From contig NC_135555.1 of assembly GCF_964340395.1 (NCBI RefSeq), positions 21,773,226 to 21,837,225 on the forward strand: a stretch of 64,000 nucleotides of DNA. Direction: 5' to 3'. This document shows, in pieces, positions 42,546 to 54,966 of this stretch. Every line of letters begins with the position of its first letter. Positions within the stretch are counted from its first letter, which is position 1. Under the pieces are notes generated by a model. It had not been told where the DNA came from, ran no database searches, and saw only the letters and a program-made list of their open reading frames with translations. The position numbers and the translations under genes are program-made. This stretch comes from Glandiceps talaboti (Eukaryota; Hemichordata; Enteropneusta; Spengelidae).

Positions 42546-43743
42546 ATTGAAAATTGCTGATGCCTTTTCCTTTACCTTGCAAGGAGACATGTAGAAGTTC
42601 CTTGCTTCCTTGCATTCACAAATTTGACCTAGACTTTTTATGCTTATTACAGGGTCTTTCAACTTTTTTAAAAACTTCAAGCATTTATCTTAAAATATTG
42701 TACATAAGCCTTCTTATTTTATGACTGCATTAGATTACTTTTACCATATTTTATTTGAAGACAAAAGTTCATGTGGTTTTTTTTTTAAATAGAAAAAGAC
42801 CTTTTGCATCATTGTTACTCTTGTAACATCCAATCACAACAGCTACTTTATAACTTAAAATTGGAAGTATTTGCTGTTTCCATTTCCTAGGATTTCATTT
42901 TAAAACAGGGTCTTATTTCAAGATCAACATCGTTTTGTAAATGTTGTAATACATGTATTCAAATACTTCAAATCAAAAACCATCTTCACACATATTTAAA
43001 CATGGAATATGAGAATTACTTTTACAAAGTGAAATGTTTTTATACATGTGTAATTTTTTTTGATACCAACCAACAGTGTCAATTCTATTGGCTTAATTTG
43101 GTCATGTGGTATCATTCTATGGTCATGTGATATCCACGTGACTGTCAAATGATAAGTTTCCATTTGTATACATATATATCCCACCACTGTGTACCTTACG
43201 TAAGAATTGGAAAAAAAAGGACAACACGTTATTATTGTAATAGTATCAATCAGTGTGTATTTTAATACCATGTACAATACTGATCTAATTTTATTGGATA
43301 GTCTGGTAGTTTCAACGTCAAAAGATTGATTCATAAACAAGTTATCGATGCAAAGAAAACTAGATGAGTTGAAAACAGTGAAATTACTAAGTTATTACAT
43401 TCCACTTTTCACTGCTTCCACCACAGTTGTTATCATTAACACTTCATAGTTTCAAGGATGCTGCAAAATCTGACACTACATCACCTTCAACCAAACTAAA
43501 TTGACCTCAGTAGCATAATACTGAAAAAAAAGTAGTTATTTTTTTTTCTGTCTTCATACATATTTATCATTATTTACATATGCCTCACAATTTCTTGTCG
43601 TCTGCAGTGTCAGTGCTGACAAGAGTGGAAAAAAGAGAAAGCGGTACCTCCCAGACTTTCATCAAACAGTAATATTTATTTAATAATATATTTCTAAACA
43701 CCCAGTTACTTTCATTAACAAAAACCTCATGACATTTCAGCAT

Positions 43744-43752
43744 AGAGGGCGC
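43744..43752 (+). promoter_or_regulatory. CTCF-like core, forward
   Basis: CATAGAGGGCGC matches the right half of the CTCF motif (AGAGGGCGC). Confidence 0.3.
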
Positions 43753-43975
43753 AAGACACCAATTAATGTAGCAGCCCCCTCTTTTAATCTATTTGCCATT
43801 GATATGCTGTGTAAAAGACCAGTTCTTGTTTGTATTCCCCAATGCTCTGTTTGACATTAAATTAATATAGCACCCATCTCTGACATAGCATGTTGCTAAC
43901 ATGATATTGCTCCTGTGACCATTTTCAAATTTAGCCATGGTGCAAAAAATGATAAATTGAACTCCTGTAGTCTGA

Positions 43976-44009
<34 letters not shown>
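43976..44009. repeat. (TTG)n microsatellite
   Basis: About eleven TTG units followed by TTATTATAA. Confidence 0.96.
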
Positions 44010-44370
44010 ATTATAAATGAAACTACTTCCTGGAGTAATTAGTATAGGGCCTTCTTTATTTATTTGAATCATGAAAATGACTTCTCGCCAGTGTAGTGCA
44101 CATTTCTGTTCAGTTCTGTTCACACCTGAGACTGTTAAAGATGCCCCTCACACCTCTGTTGTGCTGTAACGATTATGTTAACAAATTGCACTCATACCCA
44201 TATATAGACATGTCAGTTGTCCTGTGCATGTACAGTAGTCAGTCTGGAATGTGAAAAAAATCACAAACTTTGGTAGAACATGCCCTTAAAAACCTAGATG
44301 TTGCACAATAAAGAGCAAATTGTAAATATGTCGGGCTATTTGTGAGAAGTTTTCTACTTTTAACAATAAA

Positions 44371-44399
44371 ATAGCTGCCTGCCTGCCTGCCTGCCTGCC
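44371..44399. repeat. (CTGC)n microsatellite
   Basis: Six to seven CTGC tetramers. Confidence 0.95.
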
Positions 44400-45119
44400 A
44401 ATTTGTAAATAGATACTTCACCACTATAGAACTGTATACAACTATATGTGTAGTTTTACCTCATTCACTTATTTCGTTTCTGTGTGTAAAACCATAGCAA
44501 CAGCAGTCCAGTCAAACAAATGACATGCAATCTGATTCTACAATTCCATTTAATTCTGTCAAAATCTCCCAAAACAAAGTCATTCCCTTGGTACACGGTC
44601 CTTAATAACATATCTTCATATTTGGTAAATTCTTTGACATTCAAATGTATACTTTATCTCCCTACCCTCCATAAAACTCCCCCTCCCTCCCCCAAAACTC
44701 AAATGTCTTTCCAGAATCATGGATTTCTACTGAAGTACATTTCCTGCATAAACCCAAACAATGAGTAAATTTTGTACAAAACTTTCACTAAACAAGGAAG
44801 ACTTCTCTTTGGCACTTGCCACACAGAAACTAATTGTGTAAAACAGAAATTTGAAAGAAATGGGATTGATAGTTTAATGTTGGTTATTGTAACTTGTATA
44901 CAACCTAAAACCCAAGACAGAATTTGTACATAGCATTGTGAAACCGATATTAATGATCTGATGATACTGTGTTATGCTGTGACATGTGTGCTTTTTGTAA
45001 CTTTACACCATTCAGAATCTAGAGGAATAAATTCAATAGCTTCCTATTCAACCCAAGCTTGTTATTTTGTGTACTTTTGTTAAAGAGCTTCAGAGGAGTT
45101 ATAATTAGAAATGATTCTT

Positions 45120-45560
45120 CAAGAGTGACAGTAGATAGTCCCTGATGTGTGATATGAATGTTGACTGGTGTGATATGAATGTTGACTGGTGTGATATTAA
45201 AGTGGACTTGTGATGTGCATGTTGACTTGTTATGATATGAATGTTGACTGTGATATGAAAGTTAAGTGATGTGATATGACAGTTAAGTGATGTGATATGA
45301 CAGTTAAGTGGTGTTATATGACAGTTAAGTGGTGTGATATGACAGTTAAGTGGTGTGATATGACAGTTAAGTGGTGTGATATGACAGTTAAGTGATGTGA
45401 TATGAAAGTTAAGTGGTGTTATATGACAGTTAAGTGGTGTGATATGAAAGTTAAGTGATGTGATATGACAGTTAAGTGGTGTTATATGACAGTTAAGTGG
45501 TGTGATATGAAAGTTACCTGGTGTGATATGAAAGTTCATTGGTGTTCACCAACAGTTCAC
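45120..45560. repeat. 21-bp minisatellite, about 20 copies
   Basis: A 21-bp unit (AGTTAAGTGGTGTGATATGA plus C or A) with G/A and C/A variants. The left copies read GTTGACTGGTGTGATATGAA and are more diverged. The antisense ORF with an HITPLNC period is a repeat artefact. Confidence 0.95.
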
Positions 45561-46142
45561 TGGTATGATTCGAAAGTAGTTGTGTAATATAACAGTTCAG
45601 TTGTGTGCAAGTGTGGTATGACAATTTTCTTGTGATTATAATTTGAGCAATCATAACAGTGAACCATTTTGATTATACAGTCCCATACAAAATCACACAC
45701 TTATATAATTTCACATACACATACACCAAGAAATGAACAATTAATCAAACTTCCTTCACTGTCACAGTCATACTTACTTATTATCAACTTATTGGTGTGG
45801 TTCCATCCAAAGTCATTTATAAGCATCAAACTTTATCAATATCACACATATTTACATTTGAAGGATTGAACCCTACTATTCACTACAAAGGGTTTTGTGT
45901 AATTTTCAATAGATGCATTACCCCAAAATTGTGAGAACTTATAGCTATTGGTAATAGGGATTTAAAAATTTGTAGATAATTGAATGAATTACAATGTTAA
46001 ATGACACTATGTTAGTTCTTCCACGTTTTGAAAAATTTCTTGGTGCTATGGATACCGGTATATGGCTTTTATGAGGCTTCGCATTGTGTACGGGCTAGAG
46101 GAAAGTCTAAATTTAAATCGAAAGAATCAGTGTTGTGAACGT

Positions 46143-46151
46143 AGAGGGCGC
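46143..46151 (+). promoter_or_regulatory. CTCF-like core, forward
   Basis: GTAGAGGGCGCTAA, a CTCF-like core about 840 bp upstream of the BLOC1S4 start codon. Confidence 0.3.
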
Positions 46152-46898
46152 TAATATATTGTCCGCCAGAAACTCTTTGGGCTAATGTTTGTGGTGTTTG
46201 GATGAGGAGGGATGGGTTAGCAGTGTGTTCAGGGTGGGAACATCACTTAAAAAATGTGGGTGTGTGTGAGTCATTTTGGCAGAGGATACTCAAAACAGGT
46301 GGATATAATTACAGAAACTATATGCACCTAATTTTGTCATAAGGAATAAAGTTAACTATAATTTTCATTTTCATTTCATAAAATCATTCCTAAGTAACTA
46401 GTTTATGAAAATGTTGCACTGTAGATGAAGTGTATCTCATGTTAACACCCCCCATACCTATATTTGGTTGTTTGCACAATGTTAACTACTAGTATTTACT
46501 ATTTGAGATAAAGTATCTCTGAATAGCTGTGTGTGACGTATTAGAGTAAATAAATTTTCTGGTACATCACTGAACTTATTCTTTAACTCAACTAGCACTA
46601 ATGTACCAGGCTGGGAACCACCCCCACCCCCCCCATTTTTTTCTTTATACTTGTAAATTATAATATCTTTACTACTGGTGCATTATCAATGTAAAGAAAT
46701 ATTCTGTACACAAGACAAGTCACATTCACCCCACAAACATTGCCATCAGTTTTATTGGATTTCAATATATGTGAGAAAATATTTATATTAATTTTTATCT
46801 GATTTGAAAGTTACTTATTTATGATAACAGTTATTATAATCTTAATTTAACAATTTCGAAAATCATATAATACTTGTCACAACTCACAACTTTTGTTA

Positions 46899-46920
46899 GT
46901 TGACGCATGCGCACTAGATG
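46899..46920 (+). promoter_or_regulatory. probable BLOC1S4 core promoter with NRF1-like site
   Basis: GACGCATGCGCAC (about 46902-46914) is close to the palindromic NRF1 motif (GCGCATGCGC) and lies about 75 bp before the ATG. The start codon itself sits in CAAAATGGCTGAC, a YY1-like word. No TATA box is clear, in keeping with a housekeeping gene. Confidence 0.5.
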
Positions 46921-46985
46921 ATTTGCTATCAACCTAGGGATACCATAAGCACCAATATTCAGTAAGCTGGACAGACTTAATCAAA

Positions 46986-49950
46986 ATGGCTGACAAGGGG
47001 GAGGAAGATAAACACGAAGTGGAGTCAGACGAAAACAAGACAAATGGTCCCGATCTGGACGAAATGCTGGCACAGACAGCAGAGCAATATGCAACGTATT
47101 TCAAAGTCAATGTGAAGAAAGAGGTGTGTAATTTAGTTGTTTACGTGTTAGAGAAAATGACGATGTTTTCATCCGTTCAGTAGCTATTCACAACTCCGTC
47201 TGTAACTTGTAACAATAATGTACTCGTCTATAAAGTTGCATATGATATTGTCCCTCGATGAAATTCCGAGTTTTATATGAAAGCTTGAAGGTGAACAGTG
47301 TATAACTGAAAGTGTTACAGTACATTCATTGATATTATGATTATTTTCTGTCTAAAATTAGAGACTGCGTGCAGACAGTTTAAGTCTCATCAGAGTTATC
47401 ATGATTTCACATAAAAATATTAATAACAGTCGCTGTGTATGTTGAAATGAGGAAGTCACAACAACCCACATCGTTGTCTCAACGAATCACTTGCCAACTA
47501 CATCATTGCTTAAAATTCGACTCTGTTTTGATCATTTATGTACTCTAAGTGTGTCCTCTCTTCATCAGAAAACCGTCCTGGAAGATTCTATCGAAGATAT
47601 GCTAATGAGACTAGAGGAATTTATTAGTCTGGTTGACATGGTAAGATCAGAATATTGTCATTTCTTAGGTATGATTTTAAAAAATTAGTCCCTAGACTGA
47701 CATGTGTCATTAGGCAAGAAAAAAAATTGTGTATTTGTGATAGAATAGGGTAGGTAAGTCAGGGTTTTATTTTATCTTTTTTATTTTTTAAAAATATTGC
47801 TTTGACTCAAAAAACAAACGGCGTCTTCAGTTAGAATACCACTTCTGTGATAGTTTGATGAAATATGTACAGATATCACTGAGGAAAGAAAACAGACATA
47901 CATGAAGGTCAAGAAAACAAAGAATTTCTTATCTTTTTGTTTTACATGTAAATTTTCAAGAAATGTTCATAGTCTGTGGCACAAACTAGGGTCAGGCGGG
48001 TTATATAGTTTTTATTTTGCCGTAATTGAGCTCCAGACATTACTGGAGGGTCCTGAGTGATGAATCTTCCAGTACATGTATGTATTACTCAAAGGAAAAG
48101 CAATTTCATCATTTGCTATTGTTGTATATTTAATATAGCTTTAATACAGTCTTGTCATGGTGTCACCATATCAAGCTATAGTTTATAAATCATCATTCAT
48201 AAAAATAATAAACTCAGTATTTATTAGTACTATTCATTTACTTACTTTTAGATTTGACTTACCTCAATCATGTACAGTTTAAGCAAGAGACTAAAAGTAT
48301 AAATACAGTCATACCATATTGGGATTGGGTATTTATATTATAACCCCCCCCCCCCCCCCCCACGTAGCTATTTCATATTTACCCTTTGAAAAATGCACCC
48401 AACCATAATGTGAAATGGTTCTATCATAAATAACTGAATGATTTATATGTTAACTAAGAGAACACTTATTGCCTGTGAGTTTTCATTGACCATATTTTGG
48501 CATTCCATAAGTATATTTTGTAATGTATTTGATCCAAATCTTTGATTGACAGATTCGCACCGAGTCTTCTCAGTCCCTAAATCGAACCATACCAGAAATA
48601 TATACCAAGAGTTTAGACATGAAGAGGATATTTAGTAAAATAGACCAGCTGGAGGTCAGTATATACACATAATATGACAGAATCTCATGACGAAATAAGT
48701 GTGGCATACTCTGGGTATTTGTACAACTGTTTGTGGTGTTCTCTGCACCCATACTTTCAGAAGCATTGTGGATGAAAATGCAGAAGAACACACCACAAGT
48801 TCAAGTGCAAATACCCCGTAGTACCCACACTGGTACTCAAACCTCATGTGGTTCTATTGTTATTACGTATGTTTATCCATTTTCCAAATTCCAAAACAAT
48901 AACTTTCAGCAAAAAATACTATCGTGTGTTCAAGTATAAGTTTGTATACATGGATTTACTATGTGTTCTTTGCAGACAGGTACACACCGATGCAACTAAT
49001 TACTGGTCAGTGGTTCATATGTTACATGTAATTATTCATATTCACATAAAAGTCACTTTATTTGCATTGTTTAGAAATCATTCAATACTCACAGTAATAC
49101 AGGGAATTTTGACATTTTTTCAGACATTTGTTGGTCGTGTTCAGCAAGATGTTGGGATTCTAGAAGAACAAGTCAATACAGCTGAAGATGAACTTGAACT
49201 TGGATCACTAAGTTCTATCAAGAAAGCATTCAGTTCACTGCCAATACCATTTAAACAAACAGTATGTAACGTCGTATCTCTCAATACCATTCACTAAATA
49301 TTTCATAATCCATTGTATAGTACACTCTCTTGTTTAAATATTCATGGTGTTTTCACTGAAGATAATAAGCACTTAGGAATCATGAATATTCATTGTTCAC
49401 CTATTGTATATGTATTTCTGCTGATTCCCATGATGCATTGTGGCCCACAATGAAAATCTTTAAATGACGAAGAAGTTTAAATTGGTGTTTCTCAGAAATT
49501 GTGTGTAGTTTATGAAAATGTCTTTATTGTCTGGAGTGGTATTCCCTGTAACTTTCTTTCCAGAGAGTACATTCCTATGTAGATTTCAAACTCTGATTTC
49601 AAATCAGTCTTCTTTTCTTGACCGTGTATATTAGCAAACACAAAGATTTTAAATGTTGTTGAGATAAAATGTACTCAGGCCAATGAAGTGATAGCTGATG
49701 TTTCTGGATTATCCCTTCTATGACTGAAAGCCTAACACTAATAATGAATGTTTAGTAAATCAATGATGTTATGAGTACAATGGTTTGAGTTCTTAAATGT
49801 TTCTTTGTCTTTTTTGTGCAGAAAAAAACACCAAGCAAACCTGTACTTGAGATGAGAAAATACCAGCCACCTGAAATCTTTCACAGTGAAGACTTCTTCC
49901 AACCAGAGCCAACAGGAGACACACAGAGTCCACAAACTGAACAGAGATGA
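46986..49950 (+). CDS. BLOC1S4: BLOC-1 complex subunit 4 (cappuccino), complete
   Basis: Five coding exons, 46986-47123, 47569-47640, 48553-48654, 49124-49261 and 49822-49950, all in phase 0 with GT-AG borders, give 192 residues. Residues 1-46 are acidic (MADKGEEDKHEVESDENK). The middle is the coiled-coil core of the family (SIEDMLMRLEEFISLVDMIR, YTKSLDMKRIFSKIDQLETF, ILEEQVNTAEDEL). The end carries the conserved tail with KTPSKPV...YQPPEIFHSEDFFQPE, matching the vertebrate subunit's closing segment. Length is close to the human protein (217). BLOC-1 is a cytosolic complex needed for making lysosome-related organelles and for endosomal sorting; the subunit contributes to the rod-like coiled-coil assembly. 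The start is supported by the NRF1-like promoter 75 bp upstream. Nothing looks broken. Confidence 0.93.
48345..48361. repeat. poly-C run
   Basis: Seventeen or so C residues in BLOC1S4 intron 2. Confidence 0.95.
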
Positions 49951-50214
49951 TTACTGAATACTTAGGGTTTTTAAGAAAATCAGTATTACCGGGGTAACGA
50001 TAAATCTGAGAAATTGACAGCTTGTTATTGTTTTACTTTCCATACAATGTGGTTAATAAGGGTGCTCAATTGTTGTTTTGTAAATATTGATGCAATCATG
50101 GATAATTTGTTGATTCTTGCTAGGTTTGTATATATGGAGCTTTTTAATGGTAAGCTGTATCATGAGATTAGATTACAACACAAATAGCAGACCATGTATA
50201 CAGGTTACTATGGA

Positions 50215-50470
50215 GTCATGATGGGTGAATGGTTAGAGTGGCCGGCTTAGTCAACCCAGCTGTATAACTGGGGACCTGGTAGGATAGTGAATGCTTTAAT
50301 CCTATACGCTTATAAAGGCTGCAATGGATTGTATGCTCCCCAGGGAGCTGAGGAAGTATAAAGGGCTGTTGTGTTGCTATAGATCCATGCCAGGGGTAAT
50401 AATTGTAAAGTGCTTTGAGTACCCAGACTGGATGGAAAAGCGCTATATAAGAAGCAACATTATTATTACT
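50215..50470 (+). mobile_element. SINE-like element, family 1 (full copy)
   Basis: It begins GGTGAATGGTTAGAGTGGCC, a possible pol III A-box, and continues with AACTGGGGACCTGGTAGGAT. It ends with GTAAAGTGCTTTGAGTACCC and AAAAGCGCTATATAAGAAGC plus an ATT-rich tail. The AAGCGCTATATAA ending is typical of SINEs that share a 3' end with L2/CR1-type LINEs. A partial second copy lies at 57290-57480. Confidence 0.7.
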
Positions 50471-51091
50471 ACTATTTGTTTAGTATGTTTGCATCGCTGG
50501 ATCTGTCACTGTGCTAGTGTTACTTCTATTGTATTACCAGCTTGTTATGGTCATTCAAACTGGATAAGTTAGCCACACCCACAAAATCCATAATTGGATT
50601 AACTTATGTCTAAATTTACATAATATTAGCATGACATGTACATTATCACACTTCATGTGTTGCAATCTGTATTCATCACAATTTACATGTGTTCACTTAC
50701 ATAATGACTTAATTTGAATAATCAAGTCTGACATAGTTACTCACACCACATTAAGACCAATCAGCTTTTTGGAATATTTCCAAATTATATTATCCAGCTC
50801 ATCCAGTGACAAGCAGGTATTAGATTTATGGTAGGACAAGTGTTGGGGAAGTCACGGATCAAACGATGTCCCGTGTCTAATATTTGTTTTTGTATTTATC
50901 GGAAAGTTTACCTTGGGTAGTAAAGTTTTTAACTTAGTCTGCATAGAGAAAGCAGTGTTCAGAACTAAATCACAGGAGTTTGTGAAACTTACATAGGCTC
51001 TGTTCAACCTGAGGAGGATGCATAAAATACCTAAATTTATCAAATGTTAGTATTCGCGTCATCGCAATCTTAAAGTCCAATCTGCTACTAT

Positions 51092-51107
51092 GCCCTCTAG
51101 TGGCAGC
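51092..51107 (-). promoter_or_regulatory. strong CTCF-like site, reverse
   Basis: On the reverse strand GCTGCCACTAGAGGGC matches the CTCF core consensus (CCASYAGRGGGC) throughout. Confidence 0.45.
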
Positions 51108-51442
51108 AAATGAACAATGCTCGGGGTTATAGTCAAAAGCTTTTGTAAACGCTTTTGTGTTTGCAGTTGTATGAAATTGGTTCAAAACTCTTTTCAGAAT
51201 CACGATAGCAGTAACTCTGAGTTATTTTTAATATTGCAAAACTAGAAATGGTTAAAATCCTTGTAATAAGTTGAATTACTGTGTCTCCTCATCATTGATG
51301 TCCATGTGTAAACATAGCTAGTAAAAAAAGTCCAAATTATTTAATCATTTGTCAACAAAATGTAAATATATGGAATGCTGGTCACTATGCAATCATTTGT
51401 GTTTGAGTAACTACAAAAACATAAGAACATTTTTAATTGTTA

Positions 51443-51448
51443 AATAAA
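51443..51448 (+). terminator. candidate poly(A) signal for BLOC1S4
   Basis: AATAAA in TTAAATAAAGTTACTGTGGC, about 1.5 kb after the stop codon. It would imply a long 3' UTR holding a SINE. Confidence 0.25.
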
Positions 51449-51730
51449 GTTACTGTGGCTTCAAACTTTCAAAAATATTTGATTAATGTAATCACAAACA
51501 TTATTGAAATGTTAACTGTGCACACTGTTAAAGGGGCACTTGCTGGAACTGGAGTATTATTACAAATAACTTTACTCAGATAATATTCAATACTGTTCAT
51601 GGATGTCCGATATTGCGATTACGTTGTTATATCTTATCAAAAACTGATCATGTTGCAGCTAGTGCAGTTTTAATCAAACTATTTTGAAATATGTTTGCAC
51701 TTTATTTACATTTGAATTTTTCAGTAAATA

Positions 51731-51746
51731 GCGCCCTCTAGAGGTG
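51731..51746 (-). promoter_or_regulatory. strong CTCF-like site, reverse
   Basis: On the reverse strand CACCTCTAGAGGGCGC(TA) fits the CTCF core with the extended GGCGCTA end. Confidence 0.45.
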
Positions 51747-52215
51747 AATTTGTTGTGGGTATACCAACTTCTGAACTTCTAGCCTTATACAATATATAGT
51801 TCCCCCTGGTGACAAAGACCATTTTCTGTTACATCTATATACTTTTAGACTGATTTGTTATACTTTTGTTATTTTATAACTTTAAATTTACAAATATCAG
51901 AAAATTTACAACTGATTTTAAAAATTGGAAATGATCAAAAATAGATAGAATACAACAGAGAAATAGATTCACAGTGATATATGGTGAAAATATAGACTGA
52001 TGGTAAGCTTAGACGACACAAAATATTTGTGTATAAAGATAAAATATAGAAATTTGTCTCAAAGGCTAATTTAAGTATAGAGTATAGATAGATATTTCAT
52101 AGTTTTCTAGGTGTATAATGTAAATCATTGTAACTGTATCACATATCAAAACTGATTTCTATAGTGTTTAGAAGATTTACAAATGATATTGTAAGGCTTA
52201 GACTCTTAAGATATT

Positions 52216-52430
52216 TTGTGATGGGGCGCCCTGACACATCGGTCAACTCATTCATCATCGGATAGAGAAGGCCGGTGAGGGTGGACTGATATGACGTATC
52301 TTACAGTTTGTGTAGAACTTAAACTGTCTGATACACTTATGGGGCACCCTCACACATTGATCATCAGATAGAGAAGGCCGGTGATAGTTGGTAGCGTGGC
52401 ATGACATGAATGTCACATCTTACAGCCTAC
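52216..52430. repeat. imperfect tandem duplication of about 110 bp
   Basis: Both copies contain GATGGGGCGCCCTGACACAT / TTATGGGGCACCCTCACACA, then CATCGGATAGAGAAGGCCGG / CATCAGATAGAGAAGGCCGG and CGTATCTTACAG / CACATCTTACAG. Confidence 0.85.
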
Positions 52431-52971
52431 GTTAAGGACAGGCTTTGTTCACTAGTAACACAGTCAGAATAAAACATTATATCAGAGCTGGCCCAACTAC
52501 CTTTTTTCTTTGATCACGTCATTTGGGGCTTACCACTTCCTGTATCTGAAAATCTGGTAAATCTGACATTCTTGTACGTCTGACTGCAGGTCTACACATT
52601 TTACAATCAGACTGTTGTAAACGTGAGATGTTTTATGTTTTTCTACTTATGTATATCACTAGATGTCACTCATATCACTGTATATTGACTACCTTCAAGT
52701 TTATGTTGTGACTATTCATGTAATCATGAGAAAGTACCACTGACATGGGCCTGGTTTATTTTAGCAATGACGACCTTACATCCATAAAATTTACTGATCG
52801 AGTACAACTCAACACATTTATGTTTTTCTCCTTTATTTCAACGTAAAATGGATAGTTCTCTTTTGTTTTCCAAAAATGCATGCATCTATTTTATTTTCAA
52901 TATGATGAAAAGGGGAATTCAAATAAATCAGAAATGGTCCAACATGTTTGGGATTTCCTGTAGTTATCATT

Positions 52972-52987
52972 GCGAGAGAGAGAGAGA

Positions 52988-53068
<81 letters not shown>

Positions 53069-53153
53069 AGGGAGGGAGGGAGGGAGGGAGGGAGGGAGGG
53101 AGGGAGGGAGGGAGGGAGGGAGGGAGGGAGGGAGGGAGGGAGGGAGGGAGGGG
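52972..53153. repeat. (GA)n then (GGGA)n tract
   Basis: About 45 GA dinucleotides (with one TTA break) change abruptly to about 22 GGGA/GAGG tetramers at 53061. Purine-only for almost 180 bp. Confidence 0.97.
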
Positions 53154-53184
53154 GACAGCGCTTAGGATAAATGAAGTTGTATAT

Positions 53185-54545
53185 TCATATTCATTAATAT
53201 TTATTTATTTATTTATTCAGGTAAACCAACGGGCATAAAGCCCATTTACAGGCACCTTTAGAAACAAATACGGAAAAACAAGCACTAAAAAGATAAAAAC
53301 AAGGGGTAGCAATAACAGAAAGAAGTGACATGACATAAAAGGCAAACACAAATAAAAACAACAAAACAGGTAAAATTATTAAAAATACGCAGCCTGAAGC
53401 ACACACCGAAAGGCGGAAACAGGACTAAATAAATCTATGTTTGGATTTGCTTTAAAAACGTCATTACAAGTGGTTAAACATCTTAAAATTGGGGAATATT
53501 TTCTCAGATTTACTCTGGAGGCACTGATGCGAAAGATATGGTTATTACGTAGCTGTCTGCTCTGTACATTAAAACAAACCTTGTACAAAATGGATGGACA
53601 ATTATAGTATGAATTGACCAGTTTGTAAACAAAAATAGCATCTAAAAACTTTCGCCTCCTCACCAGTAGAGGAAGCTTAAACCTAGCACATAGCGAATCG
53701 TAATCTGTTGAAGTATATTGCACATTTGTTTTAAAACATAAAAATTTAATAAATATCTGCTGTACCCGTTTGATTTTATTAATTTGAGTTACTTGCCATG
53801 GTGACCAAATTACACTGCAGTACTCAAGATGGCTTCTAACATGGGTCACATATAAAGATCTTAATGTAGAAATGTTGGAAAAATTGGCACATGTACGTTT
53901 GATAAAACCCATCATTCTAAAAGCTTTCCTGACAATACTATCAATATGGGTGCTAAAAGACACCTGTGAAGAAAGTAGAATACCAAGATCTTTGATACTA
54001 TGAACACGAACAAGGGGACCATCAGCAATAATGTAATTGTATGTAATCAGTTTCCTTTTGTTACTAAATGTAGTTACATTACACTTCTCCACATTGAGCT
54101 TCAATTTCCATGTATTACACCATTTGTAGACATTATTAATGTTTGTTTGAAGAGAAATACAGTCATCTTGTGTTCTAACTATGCGATATATTTTGGCATC
54201 GTCAGCATACATTGAGCACAATGATGACCTATGACTGTTGACAATGTCTGGCATATCATTGACGAACAGAATAAACAAAAGTGGCCCAATCAGGGAACCT
54301 TGGGGCACACCTGAAGTGACATCACAAGGTGATGACATGTGACCATTTATAACTACAAGTTGTGTTCTATTTTGGAGGTAAGATGAAAGCCGGGACATAA
54401 CATTGCCAGAGAAACCATATGCGCTCAGTTTGTGTGACAGTAAAGTATGTGATACAGTGTCAAAAGCTTTACTGAAGTCTGTATAAATGCTATCTACCTG
54501 TAATTTGTTATCAATAGCATCAATATAATAGCTATGTACTATACA
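53185..54545 (-). mobile_element. 5'-truncated jockey/CR1-superfamily non-LTR retrotransposon
   Basis: Reading leftward from about 54540, the frame opens inside reverse transcriptase with IYTDFSKAFDTVSHTLLSHK (motif A). It continues with TSGVPQGSLIGPLLFILFVN (motif B) and MYADDAKI (catalytic YADD), then the thumb region (DLGILLSSQVSF, RSHLEYCSVIWSP) typical of jockey/CR1/Rex-type elements. The ORF stays open to its stop at 53379. A short 3' UTR follows, ending in AATAAATAAATAAATA (53210-53190). The endonuclease and start of RT are missing, the usual result of 5' truncation. It lies about 110 bp beyond the MDP1 stop codon, in the same orientation. Confidence 0.93.
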
Positions 54546-54651
54546 TTATTTGCATATGATCCTACAATTCAAAGATGGCCGACAAAAATACATATTCCTA
54601 GTGCACTCTCTGTAAATATAGAATGGTATATTTCTCAGTGTACAGTTGACA

Positions 54652-54907
54652 TCAAAGTTCTCCTTTAGCATGGCCTTTACTTCTATTCTTAGCAAATTCT
54701 TTAAGTCCGTCTTCAAACACTTTTTTCGTCACCCCATAAGTCTCGTCAATATGTATACAAGTCACACCTACATAGGATAAAAATATATGACAAATGTTAC
54801 AGTCATGTTATTCCAAGAATCTGACAGACTTTCAAGGATCCTATAATGTGTCTGTGTGTCTGTGTGTGATTGTGTGCTGCTATGTATGTGTGTGTGCATT
54901 TGCATGT

Positions 54908-54966
<59 letters not shown>

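Larger units (their letters stand above)
41669..46890. other. 3' flank of the NACHT/WD40 gene and intergenic DNA
   Basis: No further exon is recognised. Contents: ATGGC-rich repeats (41990-42545), two CTCF-like cores, (TTG)n and (CTGC)n microsatellites, a 21-bp array (45120-45560) and a poly-C run (about 46619-46632). AATAAA at 44307-44312 and 45026-45031 could serve as polyadenylation signals, but neither is close to the stop. Confidence 0.55.
49951..53180. other. BLOC1S4 3' flank and intergenic DNA
   Basis: No exon is recognised. Contents: SINE copy 1 (50215-50470), a possible poly(A) signal AATAAA at 51443-51448, two CTCF-like sites, a tandem duplication (52216-52430) and GA/GGGA tracts. 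The SINE would be in the 3' UTR if the 51443 signal is used. Confidence 0.5.
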
